A stretch of 64,000 nucleotides of DNA from Bacillota bacterium (GTDB lineage Bacteria; Bacillota; Sulfobacillia; DUMF01): positions 1 to 64,000 of the forward strand of contig DUMF01000002.1 of the NCBI GenBank assembly GCA_012840015.1, read 5' to 3'. Numbering within the stretch: the first letter of the stretch is position 1; each line of letters opens with the position of its first letter. Position numbers and translations under genes: made by a program. This document shows positions 59,940 through 64,000 of this stretch, in pieces. A model generated the notes under the pieces. It searched no databases and was not told the origin of the DNA. It saw only the letters and a list, made by a program, of their open reading frames with translations.

Positions 59940-60002
59940 CGATTCACCCAAGTGCCATCGCTCCCTTCGGCAGAATTCGGAAGCCCTTTTGGGGCTCCCG
60001 AA

Positions 60003-60227
60003 TCACATTTTGGTTCCAACCGGACTTTCATCGCCCTGGTATGCTACCTTTACATTGGCTCGATATTCGTTTATTTTGCCGGCAGAGACATTAGCGGTCC
60101 AGTTGATCACTTCGACTCCCTTTATGGAAGGGACCAGCTTTGAGGCTTCCATTACAGCGTTGTTTGCCGCATCCTGCCAATCCTTGGTCGAACTTCCTAC
60201 TAGCTCGAGCACTTTGATGACGGCCAC
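60003..60227 (-). CDS. dodecin family flavoprotein
   Basis: VAVIKVLELVGSSTKDWQDAANNAVMEASKLVPSIKGVEVINWTANVSAGKINEYRANVKVAYQ; GTG start after GGAGGG. Confidence 0.9.
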   Translation of the reverse strand: MAVIKVLELVGSSTKDWQDAANNAVMEASKLVPSIKGVEVINWTANVSAGKINEYRANVKVAYQGDESPVGTKM

Positions 60228-60271
60228 TACGCATCCCTCCTTTCTGGCGCCTGCAGCGCTCTTTACCCTTA

Positions 60272-60700
60272 TCAGGGGATATTGGGTAAGGACCAAAGAG
60301 CCATGGAACCAGTTACCTTCCCCAGAATAAGCGCGATGATAAGCATCCAGACATACTCATCAATATCGAACCTGCGACAGAGCACTGGTAACACATTGAG
60401 TACCTCTGCCAGGGCAGAGGCAAGCAACCCCACGTACATGCCCATGAAGAGCCCGATCGGGGGAACAAACCAGGTCGGCAGCCTCCACTGCAGGTTTGTA
60501 TCGAAGGCGAGCGATGCCGAACCCATGGTCACTCCTATGACGAGCTCGTATAACCTCATGAAGTGTCTCGTATCCGTCAGCTGAGCCAAGCGGGGTATGA
60601 TTTCCAAGATGCTTAAGAACGAGGCCATTGCACCCCCCGTGACCAGTCCCCAGGCAAACCCCAAAACTACGACTGACAAGCGACTAGCCTGAATTCCCAT
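60272..60700 (-). CDS. spoVAB: stage V sporulation protein AB
   Basis: GFAWGLVTGGAMASFL pattern and operon position. Confidence 0.88.
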   Translation of the reverse strand: MGIQASRLSVVVLGFAWGLVTGGAMASFLSILEIIPRLAQLTDTRHFMRLYELVIGVTMGSASLAFDTNLQWRLPTWFVPPIGLFMGMYVGLLASALAEVLNVLPVLCRRFDIDEYVWMLIIALILGKVTGSMALWSLPNIP

Positions 60701-61019
60701 CTTTCTTCGAGCCCTTCTGCTTCATACATGCTTCCACGTTTCTGTCGTAAAGATACATTTCGACCTCGAGCGGGCTGGGCTCGTCGCGGCGTCCGCCCAT
60801 TCTAAGGTGGTTGAAGAAAACTAATACGCCGATAGCTATCCCGATGGAATACGGAATTTGTAGCAGCAAAGGCTGAGAGGTCCGCACGCCGGTGATCATC
60901 TTGAACACCTCGCATTGAACCTCTCGCATATTGACGTCAGAATGGAAATTCATAATGGCAGTAGCAGATCCGACCGCGAGCAGAGCTGAGACTACAATAG
61001 CCTTTGCCAGTTTTCTCAC
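60684..61019 (-). CDS. spoVAA: stage V sporulation protein AA, C-terminal (membrane) half only
   Basis: IMNFHSDVNMREVQ...LLQIPYSIGIAIGVLVFFNHL...EPSPLEVEMYLYDRNVE matches the SpoVAA C-terminal half; GTG start with GGGAGGT. Confidence 0.85.
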   Translation of the reverse strand: MRKLAKAIVVSALLAVGSATAIMNFHSDVNMREVQCEVFKMITGVRTSQPLLLQIPYSIGIAIGVLVFFNHLRMGGRRDEPSPLEVEMYLYDRNVEACMKQKGSKKDGNSG

Positions 61020-61156
61020 GGCTCGTCGAACCTCCCGGGTTATTATCTCCGTTGATCGCGCGACTCAACCAGTCGTTAAAAGTTGTTGTTGACTTAGGAT
61101 TTAGTCGTGCTATGATGGAAGCAAAGTTAATACTGACTATGCCCGTCCGTTACGGG

Positions 61157-61332
61157 GTGAGTCAGAGGCGCGGTTGTTAATGGTACGCCAGTGGAGACGG
61201 AATCGATGAAGCTGGGGGAAGGAGCAACCGCCGAAGGTTCCAGGCGCCGGCCGTGGGACCTGGGTACACATCGAACAGGTGTGTAACTGTCGTGCATCGT
61301 TTCCCCTGAGCGGTGCACGGAGCGCTACTCAC
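61157..61332 (+). ncRNA. lysine riboswitch (L-box) aptamer upstream of lysA
   Basis: GTGAGTCAGAGGCGCGG...GGGGGAAGGAGCAACCGCCGAAGG...GGCCGTGG...CTACTCAC; P1 pairs GTGAG(TC)AG with CTACTCAC. Confidence 0.9.
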
Positions 61333-61368
61333 GCTTTGGGGGTGGAGGAGGGGTGCGGAAGTAACGAG

Positions 61369-61399
61369 CCGCGCGGCAACCGCCCGCGGTTTTTGGTTT
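61369..61399 (+). terminator. riboswitch-controlled intrinsic terminator before lysA
   Basis: CCGCGCGG-CAA-CCGCCCGCGG hairpin followed by TTTTTGGTTT. Confidence 0.65.
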
Positions 61400-61443
61400 A
61401 TCTAGGCCATACGGACTATAAAGGGAAAAGGAGAGGATCCCTG

Positions 61444-62787
61444 TTGGATTATGACGAACGGGGTAACTTAAGATTTGGGGGTTGTGATGTTTCGAAGCTC
61501 GCGAGTACGTATGGCACTCCGCTTCACGTACTGGACGAACAGGTTATAAGGAAAAAATGTCGCGAGTATATGGATGCTTTCTCCAGGAGTTACTCCGGTC
61601 CGGGCTATCGAGTGGCTTACGCTGGTAAGGCTTTGTGTATCAAGGCGGTGCTCGAGATAGTCAAGAGCGAAGGCCTGTATCTGGACGTATGTTCTGCGGG
61701 GGAGTTGGTTACTGCACTATCAGCTGGCTTTCCGCCTGACAAGATCTACTTCCACGGTAACAACAAGTCGACCGATGAGATACTCATGGCTTTAAAACGT
61801 GGAATTGGGAGATTCGTGGTCGATAACTGGTTCGAACTCTTGGAGCTTGGCCGGCTGAGCTCGAAGCTGAAGAAGAGGGCTAACGTATTGATAAGGGTTG
61901 CGCCGGGCGTGAGCGCCCATACGCATGAGTATATCGATACCGGTCAGTCGGACTCCAAATTCGGATTTAGCCTGATAGAAGGGGACGCTATGGCAGCGGT
62001 GAAGAGGGCCTTGCAGATGAGAAGTCTGCATGTGGCCGGCCTTCACTGTCACATCGGTTCGCAGGTGTTCAACCTGGAATCTTTCCAGCGCGCCGCGTGG
62101 AAGATGGAAACATTAAGGTGGGAAGTGAAACAGGAGACGGGCGTAGAACTATTGGAGCTCGATATGGGGGGCGGCCTAGGAGTGAAATACCTTGAGGGAG
62201 ACGACCCTCCGCCGATAGTGAGCTACGTCGAAGCTGTAGCCCATGCTGTGGAGGAGGCGGCGAGTTACTACGGCCTCCGGTATCCCGTTTTGACTTTGGA
62301 ACCGGGGAGGTCGCTGGTGGCTGAAGCGGGAATCACTGTCTATCGGGTTGGGGCAATTAAGAATCACAGGGTAGGAGAGTCCTATGTGCTCGTAGATGGC
62401 GGAATGTTCGAAAACCCCAGGCATGCTCTTTACGGAGCGCAGTATACTGTCTTGCCGGTGAGAAAGCCCATCACTCATCAGAGAAGAGTGTTTACCGTTG
62501 CGGGCAAGTGCTGCGAATCGGGCGATGTGATCACCAAGGGGTGCGAGCTGCCGCCCGTTTCAGCGGGTGACTTGCTTGCGGTAACATGTACGGGTGCATA
62601 TCATTATGCCATGGCTTCAAATTATAACCGCTTCCCGCGGCCGGCTGTGGTAATGGCATCTGGAGGCAAGTCCGCTGTCGTGGTAGAACGGGAGAGCTAC
62701 ATGGACCTGGTTAAGCGGGACAAAGTACCTGTTTGGTTGGAAGCTAAAAAGTTGGCTAAAGCTATGGGCCAGCGGCCGGGAATGTGA
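61444..62787 (+). CDS. lysA: diaminopimelate decarboxylase
   Basis: AYAGKALCIKAV, ELDMGGGLGVKY, EPGRSLVAEAG, GKCCESGDV; TTG start after GAGAGGAT. Confidence 0.95.
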   Translation: MDYDERGNLRFGGCDVSKLASTYGTPLHVLDEQVIRKKCREYMDAFSRSYSGPGYRVAYAGKALCIKAVLEIVKSEGLYLDVCSAGELVTALSAGFPPDKIYFHGNNKSTDEILMALKRGIGRFVVDNWFELLELGRLSSKLKKRANVLIRVAPGVSAHTHEYIDTGQSDSKFGFSLIEGDAMAAVKRALQMRSLHVAGLHCHIGSQVFNLESFQRAAWKMETLRWEVKQETGVELLELDMGGGLGVKYLEGDDPPPIVSYVEAVAHAVEEAASYYGLRYPVLTLEPGRSLVAEAGITVYRVGAIKNHRVGESYVLVDGGMFENPRHALYGAQYTVLPVRKPITHQRRVFTVAGKCCESGDVITKGCELPPVSAGDLLAVTCTGAYHYAMASNYNRFPRPAVVMASGGKSAVVVERESYMDLVKRDKVPVWLEAKKLAKAMGQRPGM

Positions 62788-62788
62788 A

Positions 62789-63451
62789 GTGGGCGTCTGG
62801 AGCGTGGACATCAGGAGTATTATCCTTTCCATCCCGGGGTTGGTAGTGGGGGTCTCCTTTCACGAATTCGCTCATGCCTTAGCCGCTGATAGGCTTGGCG
62901 ATCCTACCCCCCGGATGGAGGGACGGCTCACTCTCGAACCCTGGATGCATTTCGACATCGTAGGCACAGTTTTGCTGCTTCTGTACGGATTCGGCTGGGC
63001 GAAGCCCGTGCACGTAAATCCGTTCAATTTCCGGCGACCGAAGCGAGACATGTTGCTGGTGGCTCTCGCTGGGCCTCTGATGAACTTAGCAGTGGCCGTT
63101 GGCTGCTGGATGGTGGTAATCTTGCTTAGTGTAGTGCATTCCGGTGAACTGCTCCTTCAAGTACTCCGGATTTGTGCCTCGATCAACATTGGGCTGGCAG
63201 CCTTCAATATTTTGCCTGTGCCCCCATTGGACGGCTCAAAAGTGCTTTCGCTCGTGAGATCTCCACGCATGGAGCAGATTCTTCAAGCGCTGGAAACGTA
63301 TGGGCCGCTGCTATTGCTCCTGCTTCTGATCTCGGGCCGGATAGGCAGCCTTATTGGTGGGATCGCTTCTTTTTTTGCTAGAATTACCTTTAGTTTGGCT
63401 GCTACAGCGTTAAACCCGTTGTTGAATCTGATCACTCGTTGGTGGGGATAG
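62789..63451 (+). CDS. site-2 protease family (M50) membrane protein
   Basis: FHEFAHALAADRLGDPTPR, NILPVPPLDGSKV. Confidence 0.92.
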   Translation: MGVWSVDIRSIILSIPGLVVGVSFHEFAHALAADRLGDPTPRMEGRLTLEPWMHFDIVGTVLLLLYGFGWAKPVHVNPFNFRRPKRDMLLVALAGPLMNLAVAVGCWMVVILLSVVHSGELLLQVLRICASINIGLAAFNILPVPPLDGSKVLSLVRSPRMEQILQALETYGPLLLLLLLISGRIGSLIGGIASFFARITFSLAATALNPLLNLITRWWG

Positions 63452-63456
63452 AGAAG

Positions 63457-64000
63457 TGCCTGAAGGGGCATGGAGCATTCTTGCAAAAGTGAGAGATGGG
63501 CTGGCTAAGCCGCTTGAAATCGCCTTGAGTTCGATAACACGTCAGTTCGTACGCTCGTGCTCCGGACGGTTCACGGAATCCGAATTGGATGAAGCGACAC
63601 AGTTTGTCGTGGAAGCGGCTCGTGTGCTCAGACTCAAGGTGGTAAGCCTCCTGCCAAGAACAGGAGAAGGCGCCAAGGGCGGTGACGCGGAAGAGACTAG
63701 TGCGTTGAGTGAGAACGGATCTGGCGGTCCAGAGGATATAGCAGCCAAAGCTGCTCCCTTCATTGAGAGAGGGGTAAGTGTGCTGAAAAGTCTCATTGCT
63801 GGCCAGAGGGGGGTGTTGGCACGTGGCTGCGAGCCCTGGCCTGTGGAACTTCAGGTGCTTCCGCGGAGGGCGGTGCAGCCGTGCCTCGGGATGGAGGAGT
63901 TCCGCCGGGTAAGTCTCCATATGAGCCATAAGCTCTTTCCTCTCGTATTCCACAACGATTACCCGCTATGGCGAAAGCTTTTTATAGAACTTGCCCGGAA
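63457..64000 (+). CDS. partial ORF running off the window; possible divergent ScpA
   Basis: Open frame VPEGAWSILAKVRDGLAKPLEIALSSITRQF...FVVEAARVLRLKVVSLLPRTGE, weakly resembling ScpA (ITxxYL...FLVMAAxLLxxKSxxLLP); missing from ORF track because it has no stop in window. Confidence 0.45.

Noticed and set aside
1-64000. CRISPR arrays, rRNA, tRNA genes and prophage modules
   Set aside because: None was visible on reading; a tRNAscan/CRISPR search was not possible here.

Overview
The window is 64 kb of chromosome from a spore-forming, probably anaerobic Firmicute. Main blocks: (1) 0.6-14.9 kb: a sigma-54-controlled catabolic/transport locus with a DRE-TIM (homocitrate/isopropylmalate synthase-like) enzyme, a zinc alcohol dehydrogenase, a PreA-like dihydropyrimidine dehydrogenase-type protein, a PAS/AAA+ sigma-54 activator, a LivKHMGF ABC transporter, two cyclase-family proteins flanking an alpha/beta hydrolase, and an NSS transporter. 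(2) 15.1-17.7 kb: a MATE transporter and a YczE-like membrane protein fused in frame to a TraR/DksA zinc finger. (3) 18.1-23.4 kb: a complete LysW-carrier amino-acid cluster (lysW-X-Y-Z-J-K); lysW is only 54 aa and is absent from the supplied ORF track. (4) 23.7-36.3 kb: rpsB-tsf-pyrH-frr-uppS-cdsA-dxr-rseP-ispG-polC, with a PolC that lacks the inserted proofreading exonuclease. (5) 36.3-40.1 kb: B12-dependent methionine synthase genes and metF. (6) 40.4-44.1 kb: leucine dehydrogenase-like gene and a four-subunit 2-oxoacid:ferredoxin oxidoreductase. (7) 44.1-61.0 kb: spoIIM, dacF, xerD, ald, spoIIAA-AB-sigF, an activase/dehydratase-like trio, gerA-type genes directly following a spoVA operon with a half-length SpoVAA and an embedded dodecin. 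(8) 61.1-64 kb: lysine riboswitch plus terminator, lysA, M50 protease, and a probable divergent ScpA at the edge. The most interesting inference is that a LysW cluster coexists with a lysine-riboswitch-controlled lysA, which suggests LysW serves ornithine/arginine synthesis here. All calls come from reading the sequence; no searches were run.
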